Assembly: GCF_025336545.1 (NCBI RefSeq)
Contig: NZ_JAODBU010000009.1
Location: 1 to 64,000 of the forward strand
From: Eubacterium_U album
GTDB lineage: Bacteria > Bacillota > Clostridia > Lachnospirales > Lachnospiraceae
Direction of reading: 5' to 3'
DNA length: 64,000 nucleotides
Of this stretch, positions 26,512 through 35,641 are shown in pieces. Under the pieces are notes generated by a model. That model saw nothing but the letters and a program-made list of their open reading frames with translations, made no database searches and was not told where the DNA came from. A program made the translations under genes and the position numbers. Position 1 is the stretch's first letter. Each line of letters starts with the position of its first letter.

Positions 26512-27540
26512 TTATCTACTTATAAAATCATCTACATTATTAATATCAACTTTTTTATATTGGGATACATAATATTTCCCACTATCCAAGTTGTGTTTTT
26601 TCAAATCATTTCCTTTAAAAATATCCACAACTAATTTTGCTATTTCCATAGACTGGTCTTCCTTATCGTTGTACACAGTCCCCTGCATTTGACCTTCTTT
26701 TACTGCAATTAATGCATCATTAAGTCCATCTATTCCACATATAATAGGCCATTCATCCTCGCCATAACCTGATTTTTTATAAGCTTCCACTGCACCAATC
26801 GCCATCTCATCATTATTTGAAATAATCATTTCTATATTGTTGCCATACTGATCTATTAGCTGTGTCGTTCTATTTTCTGCCTGTCCTCTGTTCCAATCAG
26901 CAAATTGGTAACTAAGTTTTTCTAAATTAATTCCATTATTAATAATTGTTTTTACTGAACAGTCTGTTCTGCTTATTGCATCCTGATGCCCGGCCTCACC
27001 CTCTAGCAAAACATATTGTATTTTTCCATCATTATTTTTATCTACATTTTTATTCGCTTTTATATAATCTGCTGCAATCTGTCCCTGCATTACTCCTGAC
27101 TGTTCTGCATCACACCCAACATAATATAATTTGTTCCATTGCATCAAATCCTCTTTTACCGGTTCTCTGTTAAAGAAAATAATTGGAATATTATTCTGTC
27201 TTGCCAGTTTAATAATTTTACCCGGAGCTGTTCTGTCAACTAAATTAACACACATTATATCGCAACCTGCATCAATCATTTCCTCAACAACTTCATCCTG
27301 ATCACGCTGACTATCATCTCCATTTTTTTCAGACACTATTATTCTAAAATTATCATTTTCCATTGACTTTAGATTATCTTTAAGTTCCTGTGTCATTGCA
27401 TTTATGAATGGATCATCCTGCGTGTATGTTACAACACCTACCCTAAGTGTTTCATTAAAATTTTTTTCTTTTTTCTGACATCCTGTAAAATTGTAAATCA
27501 ATACAAATGCCATTATTAAACTAACAATTCTTTTATTCAT
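26512..27540 (-). CDS. Galactose-binding-type lipoprotein (canonical order)
   Basis: 342 residues with a lipobox (FTGCQ, Cys21). It follows MglB order throughout: LRVGVVTYTQDDPFI at the start, VNLVDRTAPGKII, IPIIFFNREP near 110, DKNNDGKIQYVLLEGEAGHQ (calcium-loop-like) near 165, SNNDEMAIGAVEAY near 245, CGIDGLNDAL, and a normal C-terminal lobe. It overlaps the upstream binding-protein gene by 8 bases and lacks its own permease, so it likely serves the adjacent kinase as a sugar sensor. It is the in-window control for the permuted MglB at 35642. Confidence 0.85.
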   Translation of the reverse strand: MNKRIVSLIMAFVLIYNFTGCQKKEKNFNETLRVGVVTYTQDDPFINAMTQELKDNLKSMENDNFRIIVSEKNGDDSQRDQDEVVEEMIDAGCDIMCVNLVDRTAPGKIIKLARQNNIPIIFFNREPVKEDLMQWNKLYYVGCDAEQSGVMQGQIAADYIKANKNVDKNNDGKIQYVLLEGEAGHQDAISRTDCSVKTIINNGINLEKLSYQFADWNRGQAENRTTQLIDQYGNNIEMIISNNDEMAIGAVEAYKKSGYGEDEWPIICGIDGLNDALIAVKEGQMQGTVYNDKEDQSMEIAKLVVDIFKGNDLKKHNLDSGKYYVSQYKKVDINNVDDFISR

Positions 27541-28501
27541 AAGAATACAAAAACCTTTCTATTTCATTAGAAAATAAATCATTTTGATAAAGTTCTTTTG
27601 AATCAACATCATAGCCTTTCATGGTGTAAAATGAATTATTAATTTTCTTACTTATTTCTTTTACACTATTGTATCCAATCTCATATCCATCAGGAATAAT
27701 AAGACATTTTACATTGCCATGCTGAAGCAAATTTAATGATTTCGTACTATTTCCAATACCATATATCTGCGCTCCGTTATATATTCCATTATCGCTTTTT
27801 TCGCCTAAGTCATCTAAAGAATAATTATCCATAATAACTAAATAATCTACTTTATCCTTGCCATTTACAACATCACAAATATCCTGCTCCGTTTTACCAT
27901 TATATGTCCAACCTATATCTATGTTAGTCCCTTCTATGGCATCACAAAATCCTTTATATTTGTCAATGGTTTCTTCTTTCGCATACTGGGCAAAAACAAT
28001 GCCTGCTTTCTTATTTTCTTTTTCGCCTGAATCTGCTATCAGTCTTTTTCCTATCTCATATCCGATATTGTAGTGATTAGGTTTTATTACCGGATAGCCT
28101 GATTCACCACCATTCCCACTCACAAAAACATCTTCTGTAATTAACATGAATGGTATTTTGCCGCATACATTTTTTAATTGTGTTCTCGTATCGCTTCCTG
28201 GTGCAGGGCAAATAATAAACCCATCTATATTATTTTGCTTCTGCTCATTTATTAATTCGATTTCATCTTCTACTTCCTCAATATCATCTGTGTTACATAT
28301 TATTAAATGTATTTCATTTGCCTTAGCTGAATCTTTTAGTCCTTTAATAAGTGCCTCCCAATTTTTATCTCCTGAATTTGGTATAATTACTGCCACTTTT
28401 TTTTCAGGAGTATTCTGGTCAAATATTTTAGTAATAAAAAATATTGCCATAACACAAAGTAATATTTCTGCAATAAGAAAGGCTATTTTATTTTTTTTCA
28501 T
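27533..28501 (-). CDS. Membrane-anchored sugar-binding protein, sensor type
   Basis: The ATG at 28501, behind AAGGAAGG, gives 322 residues; an upstream TTG at 28507 abuts the ribosome site. One N-terminal membrane helix (about 5-24) has no lipobox Cys. The type-I periplasmic-binding fold follows (KKVAVIIPNSGDKNWEALIK at the start, YLVIMDNYSLDDLG later). Layout and position beside a LytS/YesM-type kinase recall XylFII, which presents xylose to LytS. It overlaps the kinase stop and the next gene. Confidence 0.78.
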   Translation of the reverse strand: MKKNKIAFLIAEILLCVMAIFFITKIFDQNTPEKKVAVIIPNSGDKNWEALIKGLKDSAKANEIHLIICNTDDIEEVEDEIELINEQKQNNIDGFIICPAPGSDTRTQLKNVCGKIPFMLITEDVFVSGNGGESGYPVIKPNHYNIGYEIGKRLIADSGEKENKKAGIVFAQYAKEETIDKYKGFCDAIEGTNIDIGWTYNGKTEQDICDVVNGKDKVDYLVIMDNYSLDDLGEKSDNGIYNGAQIYGIGNSTKSLNLLQHGNVKCLIIPDGYEIGYNSVKEISKKINNSFYTMKGYDVDSKELYQNDLFSNEIERFLYSYE

Positions 28502-30377
28502 TTTCAACCTTCCTTTCTACATTTTGTTTTTCTAAATTTGTGAGATTACTTTCATTATATGGAATTGCAGGTATATGAATTGTAACCTTTGTTCCTTCGT
28601 CAGCTTCACTTTCTACACTTAATCCATATTCATTGCCAAACATTAGCTTAATTCTTGAATGAACGTTTATGACACCAACTCCTGAACCATGTTTAGGTGT
28701 TTTATTATTATCCTTAAGAATATTTTCAACCTCTTCTTCTCTCATTCCCATTCCATTGTCTTCAACGGTTATAAAGATTTCATTATCTATCTTTTTACCT
28801 CTGACAATTATTTCACCGTCATCATCTATATCCATATTTCCTACACCATAATATATAGCATTCTCTAACAATGGCTGAATAACAAGTTTCACAATACAAT
28901 AGTCATTAATTTCATCATCTATTTCAAATCTGATTTTGAATCGTTCTTTATATCTTGCCATCTGTATATTCATATAGCTTCTGCTGTGTTGTATTTCATC
29001 AGATATCTTTATGATTGTTCTTCCTTTAGACAAACTTATACGCAATAACTTAGCAAGTTCTGATATCATAAACACAGCTTCTTTATTTTTATTTGCCTCA
29101 ACCATCCATGTAATTGATTCGAGCGTATTGTATAAGAAATGCGGATTAATCTGACTTTGCAATGCATCCATTTCGCTTTTTCTTAGTTCAGTCTGCTGCC
29201 TGATTATTTCCTGCATTAACTCTTCTATCTGTTCATATGATTTTCGCACTGAATATCCTAAATGTCTTATTTCCGATGAACCACCTATATAAATATCATT
29301 TTTTCCACCTGCTTCATACGCCTTAACAGATTCATTCAGGTTAAGTATTGGTCTTGATATTTTTCTTGATATAATTCTGTTTACCTCAAGAAGCATCATC
29401 ACTAAAATAATTACAGTCGTAATTATATAATACCTGAATTGCTTTATACTCACTGTCTGTACCTTGTCCGGAATTACACCTACTACCTTCCATCCTGTGT
29501 ATGAAATACTGCTTATTATATAATTATTTTTATGTCCATTAAACTCTAATTCATGTATTCCTTCTTCACATTTTGCCATTTTATTATTATTTTCCTTAAA
29601 AATACCCCTGTCTATCTCAGTTATTCTAGGATGATAGATAATTTGTCCATCTGAATCGCATAAATAATAATAAATTCCATTTGAATCTTTATTGATTCTA
29701 TCTAAAGTTTCTTCAATGATTGAATATTTCATATCCACCAGTAGTACTCCACTTACCGGCTTTTCCCCATCATTTACATCCACCGAACGGCTCAGCGACA
29801 CAACCCGATAATATTTATAAGCACCATCTTCAAACAGATTCTGTATATGAGGAATAGAAAAATGAATATTTTCAATTTCACTTTTAGCCATACTAAACCA
29901 ACTCTGACTTTTAACATCAACATTATCTTTTTCAGATGCTATAGGCTCTGATGCTATCAGATTTCCGGAATTGTCATATAGTGCCATACTTTGAATCTTA
30001 TCTGAATTAATTTCATACAATAAACTAAACTGTCTGTTAAACTCCTGACTCGAAACATCATATTGCTGAACTATATTGTAATTTGCAGCATTTGAAATCT
30101 GTCTTATATTTAATAAGTCAGAGTCCATTTTATCTACTATACTGTCTATAATTCCCTGTGTACTTGATATTAAAGTTTCTTTATTTGAAATTTTAAATCT
30201 ATTATAAATAAGCATTCCCATAACAATAGTTGTCACTATTGTTAACGTTGTAAAGACCGCCATGATAATAGATTGAATGTCTAATCTAATAAATTCGCCA
30301 CGGTGAAACCAGCTTCGAAATCTTTTTATTTTTACATTTTTGCTTTCTTTTTTTTTAACTTTATTCAATCTTCCCAT
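28488..30377 (-). CDS. YesM/LytS-type sensor histidine kinase
   Basis: The likely start is ATG 30377 (629 residues). A longer frame from 30443 would translate a copy of a dispersed repeat and a GGGGCTTTTGCCCC hairpin and lacks a ribosome site. Domains: membrane helix (about 35-60), dCache-like extracytoplasmic sensor, second helix (about 290-310), HAMP linker, His_kinase box INPHFLYNTLESITWM, and ATPase with VEDNGMGM and GSGVGVINVHSRIKL. It pairs with the AraC-type regulator upstream and probably reads sugars through the two binding proteins downstream. Confidence 0.85.
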   Translation of the reverse strand: MGRLNKVKKKESKNVKIKRFRSWFHRGEFIRLDIQSIIMAVFTTLTIVTTIVMGMLIYNRFKISNKETLISSTQGIIDSIVDKMDSDLLNIRQISNAANYNIVQQYDVSSQEFNRQFSLLYEINSDKIQSMALYDNSGNLIASEPIASEKDNVDVKSQSWFSMAKSEIENIHFSIPHIQNLFEDGAYKYYRVVSLSRSVDVNDGEKPVSGVLLVDMKYSIIEETLDRINKDSNGIYYYLCDSDGQIIYHPRITEIDRGIFKENNNKMAKCEEGIHELEFNGHKNNYIISSISYTGWKVVGVIPDKVQTVSIKQFRYYIITTVIILVMMLLEVNRIISRKISRPILNLNESVKAYEAGGKNDIYIGGSSEIRHLGYSVRKSYEQIEELMQEIIRQQTELRKSEMDALQSQINPHFLYNTLESITWMVEANKNKEAVFMISELAKLLRISLSKGRTIIKISDEIQHSRSYMNIQMARYKERFKIRFEIDDEINDYCIVKLVIQPLLENAIYYGVGNMDIDDDGEIIVRGKKIDNEIFITVEDNGMGMREEEVENILKDNNKTPKHGSGVGVINVHSRIKLMFGNEYGLSVESEADEGTKVTIHIPAIPYNESNLTNLEKQNVERKVENEKK

Positions 30378-30397
30378 ATTCCCTGTATATATTATGA

Positions 30398-30445
30398 TGT
30401 TTGGGGCAAAAGCCCCGATTTTGATGACTACGGATTGTTTCATGC
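30398..30445 (+). repeat. Dispersed repeat, half of module A
   Basis: The plus strand reads TTTTGATGACTACGGATTGTT. It matches the minus strand of the 24.4-kb copy (TTTGATGCTTACGGATTGTT), and weaker similarity continues past it. The partner ACAATCC arm is absent. It precedes the proposed kinase start. Confidence 0.5.
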
Positions 30446-30461
30446 TACACGTTGTTTTATA

Positions 30462-32066
30462 TTATTTATTTAATCTCTCATTTCTGTACTTTGATGGAGA
30501 TACTCCGAATTTCTTCTTAAACACATAGCTAAAATAATTTGCATCTAAATATCCTACCTGCTCAGCTATTTTATAGCTTTTTTCATTTGTATCAAGTATC
30601 AATCCGGCTGCGATATCCATTCTGTAATCTGTAAGATATGTAACAAATGATTTACCTACTTCTTTCTTAAATACAGATGAAAAGTAAGAATTTGATACTC
30701 CCATTATAGAGCATACTTTATCTAGTGATAAATCAGGTTCCATATACCTGTCTGTTACTATATTTTGTGCATCATTAACCAAACTTCTGGATTTACTGTT
30801 TCGAACACTTTTTAATTTTTCACTTACTCCTAATGAACATTTAATAAGCCAGTTTTTCAAAGTGCTTTCGTCCATCTGAGGCACCCTTTCGTAAGGATTA
30901 TTTATATCTCCTAAAAAGTCATTAAAATCTATAAAATTATTGGCACAAAATCTATAAAATGCCCCTACCATTTCCATAATCACTAAATTATACTGACTTA
31001 CAGTATTTGCATTTTTATGTAATTTTTCAATTTCTTTACTAACCGCATCTTCTATTGATTTGTCGTCTCCTAAATATATCGCTTTAAACAAATCATGCAT
31101 TTTAGAATCTTCTGACTGCAAAGTCATATTCTGCTCATTAGGTGCAATTTCTTCAATATTAATTGCCCTGTTTGTTCCATATAAAACTCTGTATGATACT
31201 GCTTCTCTTGCTCCTTCATAAGAATTGTTTATGTTTAATATGTTATCACATACTCTTCCTATACCTGCTGTAACAACAGCACCAATAACTCTATTAACCC
31301 ATTTGCAGAATTTATCACAAATATCCGTAAACTCTACCATTTTTTCTTTAGAGCTTAATTCAACAATTAGTACTGTATTCCCCAAATAAATAAATTCTTT
31401 GCAATTAAATTTTTTCGCAATTCTTTCCTTTATTTCTCTTTCTACAGACATTGATAATAGCAAGGGTTCCATATTTTCAGGAACATGATGTGTAGATGTA
31501 TGGAAAACCACACAACAATAGAACGGGCCCTTTAAATCTATTTTATAGGAATCGACAAATTTTACATATTCTTCTTCATCAACTCTTCCTTCAATCAACG
31601 AAACAAACAAATTTGTCTGAAGAATTGGGAGTACATCATTAAAATAATTTTCAAGTTTTTGAACATTTAATTTTTCTTCTCTTTCCAAATCTAGTGAGTT
31701 TTTTACTCTCTTTAAACATTCAGTTAATTCGTCAGAATTTATCGGTTTTAACATATATTCTTCAATTTCAAGATGAACTGCCTCTTTTGCATATTCAAAT
31801 TCGTCAAATCCGGTAAATATAATTATGTGAATATTTCTATAATCATCATTAAGCCTTTTGGACAACTCAAGTCCATCCATATATGGCATTTTAATATCTG
31901 TAATAACAACATCCGGTTGAGTTTTTTCGACAAGTTCTAATGCCTTTACTCCATTTGTTGCACTTCCGACAACTTCAAAGCCTAACTCATTCCACGCTAT
32001 TTTTTGTTCAATAACATCAATAACTTCTGCCTCATCGTCAACCAGGATAACTTTATATTTATCCAT
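30462..32066 (-). CDS. YesN-type response regulator with AraC DNA-binding domain
   Basis: 534 residues. The receiver domain (about 1-120) has the phosphoacceptor Asp in PDVVITDIKMPYMDG. A middle region of about 290 residues has no clear domain beyond YesN similarity. The C-terminal AraC domain (about 430-530) has two helix-turn-helix units (SLDKVCSIMGVSNSYFSSVF and KIAEQVGYLDANYFSYVF). It probably activates the mgl operon in response to the kinase at 28488. Confidence 0.88.
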   Translation of the reverse strand: MDKYKVILVDDEAEVIDVIEQKIAWNELGFEVVGSATNGVKALELVEKTQPDVVITDIKMPYMDGLELSKRLNDDYRNIHIIIFTGFDEFEYAKEAVHLEIEEYMLKPINSDELTECLKRVKNSLDLEREEKLNVQKLENYFNDVLPILQTNLFVSLIEGRVDEEEYVKFVDSYKIDLKGPFYCCVVFHTSTHHVPENMEPLLLSMSVEREIKERIAKKFNCKEFIYLGNTVLIVELSSKEKMVEFTDICDKFCKWVNRVIGAVVTAGIGRVCDNILNINNSYEGAREAVSYRVLYGTNRAINIEEIAPNEQNMTLQSEDSKMHDLFKAIYLGDDKSIEDAVSKEIEKLHKNANTVSQYNLVIMEMVGAFYRFCANNFIDFNDFLGDINNPYERVPQMDESTLKNWLIKCSLGVSEKLKSVRNSKSRSLVNDAQNIVTDRYMEPDLSLDKVCSIMGVSNSYFSSVFKKEVGKSFVTYLTDYRMDIAAGLILDTNEKSYKIAEQVGYLDANYFSYVFKKKFGVSPSKYRNERLNK

Positions 32067-32248
32067 AATACTTTCCTTATCTCACTCTAAATTTAATGCA
32101 ATATTTTTCTCAGGCAATCTTCATACATTTAATAGAAAATCTACCTCTTTTAATTTTATTTTTTCCGTTTATCTTTTGTCAATTTATTATAACAAATAAT
32201 CTATTCTAATAAAATATTTTATATAAAAGTCAACATTTTTGTTACGAC

Positions 32249-32291
32249 AAAAGCCGTTCCCATTATCCTATAGATAATCAGAACGACTTTT
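32249..32291 (-). terminator. Hairpin between mglC and the regulator gene
   Basis: AAAGCCGTTC (about 32250-32259) pairs with GAACGACTTT (32281-32290) with one mismatch, extended inward by ATTATC/GATAAT. It could end the mgl transcript before the response-regulator gene. Confidence 0.65.
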
Positions 32292-32319
32292 TGAACGTAT
32301 GATTAAAATATTTATTAAC

Positions 32320-32368
32320 ATGTCAGGATTGTGAGAGTTTGTATTATAAGAAACAATCCGTATGACAT
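32320..32368 (-). repeat. Dispersed repeat, module A, copy 2
   Basis: Inner arms GGATTGT (32326-32332) and ACAATCC (32353-32359) match the 24.4-kb copy, and the left-arm flank GAGAGTTTGTA matches its AAGAGTTCGTA. Outer arms ATGTCA (32320-32325) and TGACAT (32363-32368) differ in sequence from the other copy but still pair, so the stem is conserved. It lies just past the mglC stop. Confidence 0.6.
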
Positions 32369-32381
32369 ATTTTTCATTATT

Positions 32382-34034
32382 TTATTTCTTCTGTACATAC
32401 TTGAGACAGTCAAGAGTAACTGCTGCAAGAATGATGATACCTTCGAAAATGAACTGAAGGTTTGTATCAATACCAAGGATTGTAAGTGAGTATGTAAGAG
32501 ATGTAAATATAAGAACACCTGTTACAACACCTGAAATCTTACCAATACCACCTGTAAATGAAACACCACCTACTACGCAGGCTGCGATAGCATCCATGTC
32601 CCATCCTTGTCCATAAGCTGCACTACCTGAACCAACCATTCTGTTACATTCAAGCCATGAACCAAATCCATAAAGGATACCTGCAAGAATGAAAGCTCCC
32701 ATTGTTACTTTGAATACTGAAATACCTGAAACTGCTGCTGCTTCCGGGTTTCCACCTACTGCGAATAAATTCTTTCCAAAAGTTGTCTTATTCCAAATGA
32801 ACCAAACAACTGCTATTGCAACTATTGCCCATAAAATAATTGTTGGGAATCCTCCAATCTGAGGAATAAATATATTTGGAATTGCTGCATCGATTGCACC
32901 AAATGAAACACCCTTTGTTGCGTAAGTTACAAGACCAAATATAATAAGCATGTTGGCCATAGTTGATATGAACGGATGCATTTTGAACTTAGCCATAAAG
33001 AATCCGGCTATCATTGCAAAACATGTTGTAAGGATTATACAAACAACTAAAGCTAAAATTGCTCTTGCGCTCGGAGCCATATTTGAAAAATCAAATATAT
33101 GTCCAAATACGCCACCTGTGTTTATGCCGTTATGCATTATGATTGTTGATGCAACCATACCCATACCAACCATACGACCAACCGAGAGGTCAGTTCCTGT
33201 CAAAAGGATTAAGCCTGCAACACCGAGGGCAAGGAACATTCTAGGTGATGCCTGCTGTAAAATGTTAAGTATATTTGTGTATGTAAGGAGTTGAGTATTT
33301 TTAACAACCGGAGTAATTGCGCATAACCCAATAAATATCAAAATGATAACAATATACAAACCATTTTTATATAGGAACTGTGACAAGTTGAAAGTATATT
33401 TATAATTTTCAATTCGCTGCTCTGTTTTCTGAGCAAATGTATATTTTGATGTACGCAATAAATCAATTAAATGATACTTATGCATAAATGCATCATGTTT
33501 TCTATCTTTAATTTCCTGACACTTTGACTCGTGAGTCATTTTTGAATCATACAATTTATTTTTATATACATATTTTTCATCTTTAATTTCATCTGAATCA
33601 GACAATTTGCTTAAAGCATTTTCATGTTCTGTCTTCAATTCAGCGCAAGTCTTTTCATACTTGTTTTTTTCATCAATTTTTTCGCTTTCACAACTAGCTA
33701 CTACTCTATTGTAATATTGGCTGTTGTAATTCTTTGAAAGATAATCTTCAGCCTGGGCAATAAGTTTTGATACCTTATCTTTATTTGAATTTTCAACTGC
33801 TTTTGCCTGTTCTAAAGCCTTCTTATCACTTTCAATAATTTTTGCTTTTTCTTCTTTAGTTAAATTTTTATTTTCTTTTACGATAGCAATATGATTCTTT
33901 AAACTTCTGACTTTATCAGAACCATCTGCGCGTAATTCGTCAATCTGACTTTGTATTTTACCTACATATTCATCTATCGGCTTAAGAAGTTTTTCTTCTT
34001 CCTCAGCTGAAAGAATAACGCCTTTTTCTGCCAT
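32382..34034 (-). CDS. mglC: MglC sugar permease with long coiled-coil N-terminal extension
   Basis: The membrane part (about 225-550) is a standard BPD_transp_2 permease with about ten helices. It has GVAGLILLTGTDLSVGRMVG and AIAACVVGGVSFTGGIGKISG, as in MglC/RbsC. Ordinary MglC has about 336 residues; this has 550. The extra ~215 residues at the N-terminus are soluble, charged, Lys/Glu-rich and heptad-like, with no signal peptide, so they should lie in the cytoplasm. The ATG follows AGAGGAGT 18 bases after mglA. The extension is unusual and its role unknown. Confidence 0.85.
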   Translation of the reverse strand: MAEKGVILSAEEEEKLLKPIDEYVGKIQSQIDELRADGSDKVRSLKNHIAIVKENKNLTKEEKAKIIESDKKALEQAKAVENSNKDKVSKLIAQAEDYLSKNYNSQYYNRVVASCESEKIDEKNKYEKTCAELKTEHENALSKLSDSDEIKDEKYVYKNKLYDSKMTHESKCQEIKDRKHDAFMHKYHLIDLLRTSKYTFAQKTEQRIENYKYTFNLSQFLYKNGLYIVIILIFIGLCAITPVVKNTQLLTYTNILNILQQASPRMFLALGVAGLILLTGTDLSVGRMVGMGMVASTIIMHNGINTGGVFGHIFDFSNMAPSARAILALVVCIILTTCFAMIAGFFMAKFKMHPFISTMANMLIIFGLVTYATKGVSFGAIDAAIPNIFIPQIGGFPTIILWAIVAIAVVWFIWNKTTFGKNLFAVGGNPEAAAVSGISVFKVTMGAFILAGILYGFGSWLECNRMVGSGSAAYGQGWDMDAIAACVVGGVSFTGGIGKISGVVTGVLIFTSLTYSLTILGIDTNLQFIFEGIIILAAVTLDCLKYVQKK

Positions 34035-34052
34035 ATCAAATACTCCTCTCTT

Positions 34053-35561
34053 CTACAAATATTTAGCACTAAGTCTTAATAATTCTTCCTGATTTGTTTC
34101 TTTTGTATTAACTATTCCTGCAAGATGTCCGTTAGACATAACACCAATACGATTTGTAATTCCTAAAATCTCAGGCATTTCAGATGAAACAACTATTATT
34201 GTTTTTCCCTGCTTTGCCATGTTAATTATCAGTTCATAAATTTCGTATTTTGCACCAACATCAATACCTCTTGTAGGGTCATCCATCATAAATACATTTG
34301 GTGAACGTTCAAGCCATTTACCAAATATGGCTTTCTGCTGATTTCCTCCTGAAAGATTTGAAATCATATCATCAGGTCCCATACATTTAGTATGCATTAC
34401 CTTTATTTCTTCTGCAGTTGCACGAACCATATCATCCTTTGACAATGCAATGCCTCTCTTGTAATGGTTCATATTTGCAATCGTTGTATTAAATGTAATG
34501 TCACCCTTAAGGAAAAGACCATTCGCTTTTCTTTCTTCTGTTATCAAAGCAAATCCATGATCCATGGCATCTTTAGGCGATGAAAAATTCATTATCTTTC
34601 CATCATAAATTACATTACCGGCTGCTCTTGTTCTCATACCAAATATAGTTTCAAGGAGTTCTGTTCGACCGGCTCCTACTAATCCATAAAATCCAAATAT
34701 TTCACCTTTTCTTATGTCAAATGAAATATTTTGAAGTTTCGGTGCATACTTAGTAGACAAGTTTTCAACTGAGAAAATTACTTCTCCCGGTTCATTATCT
34801 ACAGGTGGGAATCTGTTATCAAGAGAACGACCAACCATTGCTGATATAAGTTCATTCATGTTTGTATCTTTACTGTCCTTTGTCATTACCAGACTTCCAT
34901 CTCGTAAAACTGAAATTTGATCACATATTTCAAATATTTCATCCATCTTATGTGAAATATATATTAATGAAATTCCCTGACTCTTTAACTGTCTCATCAT
35001 TTTAAACAGCTTTTCTACTTCAGGTGCTGTTAATGATGATGTTGGTTCGTCAAGTACTATTACTTTTGAGTTATATGATATAGCCTTTGCAATTTCACAC
35101 ATCTGTCTCTGTGATACAGACATTTTCTTCATTGGCTGTGTCATATTAACTGTAATTCCTAATTTTCTAAATAAATCGGAAGCTTCTTTTTTCATTCTAC
35201 CTTCGTCAACCACGCCTAATGAGTTCTTAGGATATCTGCCTAAAAACAGGTTGTCAACAACGCTTCTTTCGAGACACTGATTAAGTTCCTGATGAACCAT
35301 AGCAACCCCATTTTCAAGTGCGTCTTTAGGTCCGGAAAAATTAACTTCCCTGCCATCTAATATTATAGTTCCTTCGTCCTTTTGGTAAGTTCCGAAGAGA
35401 CACTTCATCATTGTCGATTTGCCTGCTCCATTTTCACCCATAAGGCCCATTATTGATCCCGGTTTAACATTTAAATTAATATGTTTCAGAACCTTATTTC
35501 GGCCGAATGATTTACTCATGCCATTAATCGACAAGATGTATTCATTCTTATCTTCCACCAT
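34053..35561 (-). CDS. mglA: Galactose/methyl-galactoside ABC transporter ATPase
   Basis: A 502-residue double-ATPase sugar importer subunit. The first half has GENGAGKSTMMKCLFG and IVLDEPTSSLT. The second half has GLVGAGRTELLETIFG, LSGGNQQKAIFGKWL and FMMDDPTRGIDVGAKYEIY. This matches MglA/RbsA. It lies between the permuted mglB-like gene and mglC, and drives import by ATP hydrolysis. Confidence 0.92.
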   Translation of the reverse strand: MVEDKNEYILSINGMSKSFGRNKVLKHINLNVKPGSIMGLMGENGAGKSTMMKCLFGTYQKDEGTIILDGREVNFSGPKDALENGVAMVHQELNQCLERSVVDNLFLGRYPKNSLGVVDEGRMKKEASDLFRKLGITVNMTQPMKKMSVSQRQMCEIAKAISYNSKVIVLDEPTSSLTAPEVEKLFKMMRQLKSQGISLIYISHKMDEIFEICDQISVLRDGSLVMTKDSKDTNMNELISAMVGRSLDNRFPPVDNEPGEVIFSVENLSTKYAPKLQNISFDIRKGEIFGFYGLVGAGRTELLETIFGMRTRAAGNVIYDGKIMNFSSPKDAMDHGFALITEERKANGLFLKGDITFNTTIANMNHYKRGIALSKDDMVRATAEEIKVMHTKCMGPDDMISNLSGGNQQKAIFGKWLERSPNVFMMDDPTRGIDVGAKYEIYELIINMAKQGKTIIVVSSEMPEILGITNRIGVMSNGHLAGIVNTKETNQEELLRLSAKYL

Positions 35562-35641
35562 ATCTACACTTCCTCTTTCTTTTTTAAAGAAGGGAGGCTT
35601 TATCTGCCACCCTTCTTATTAAATTATCCAAACTTACAATT

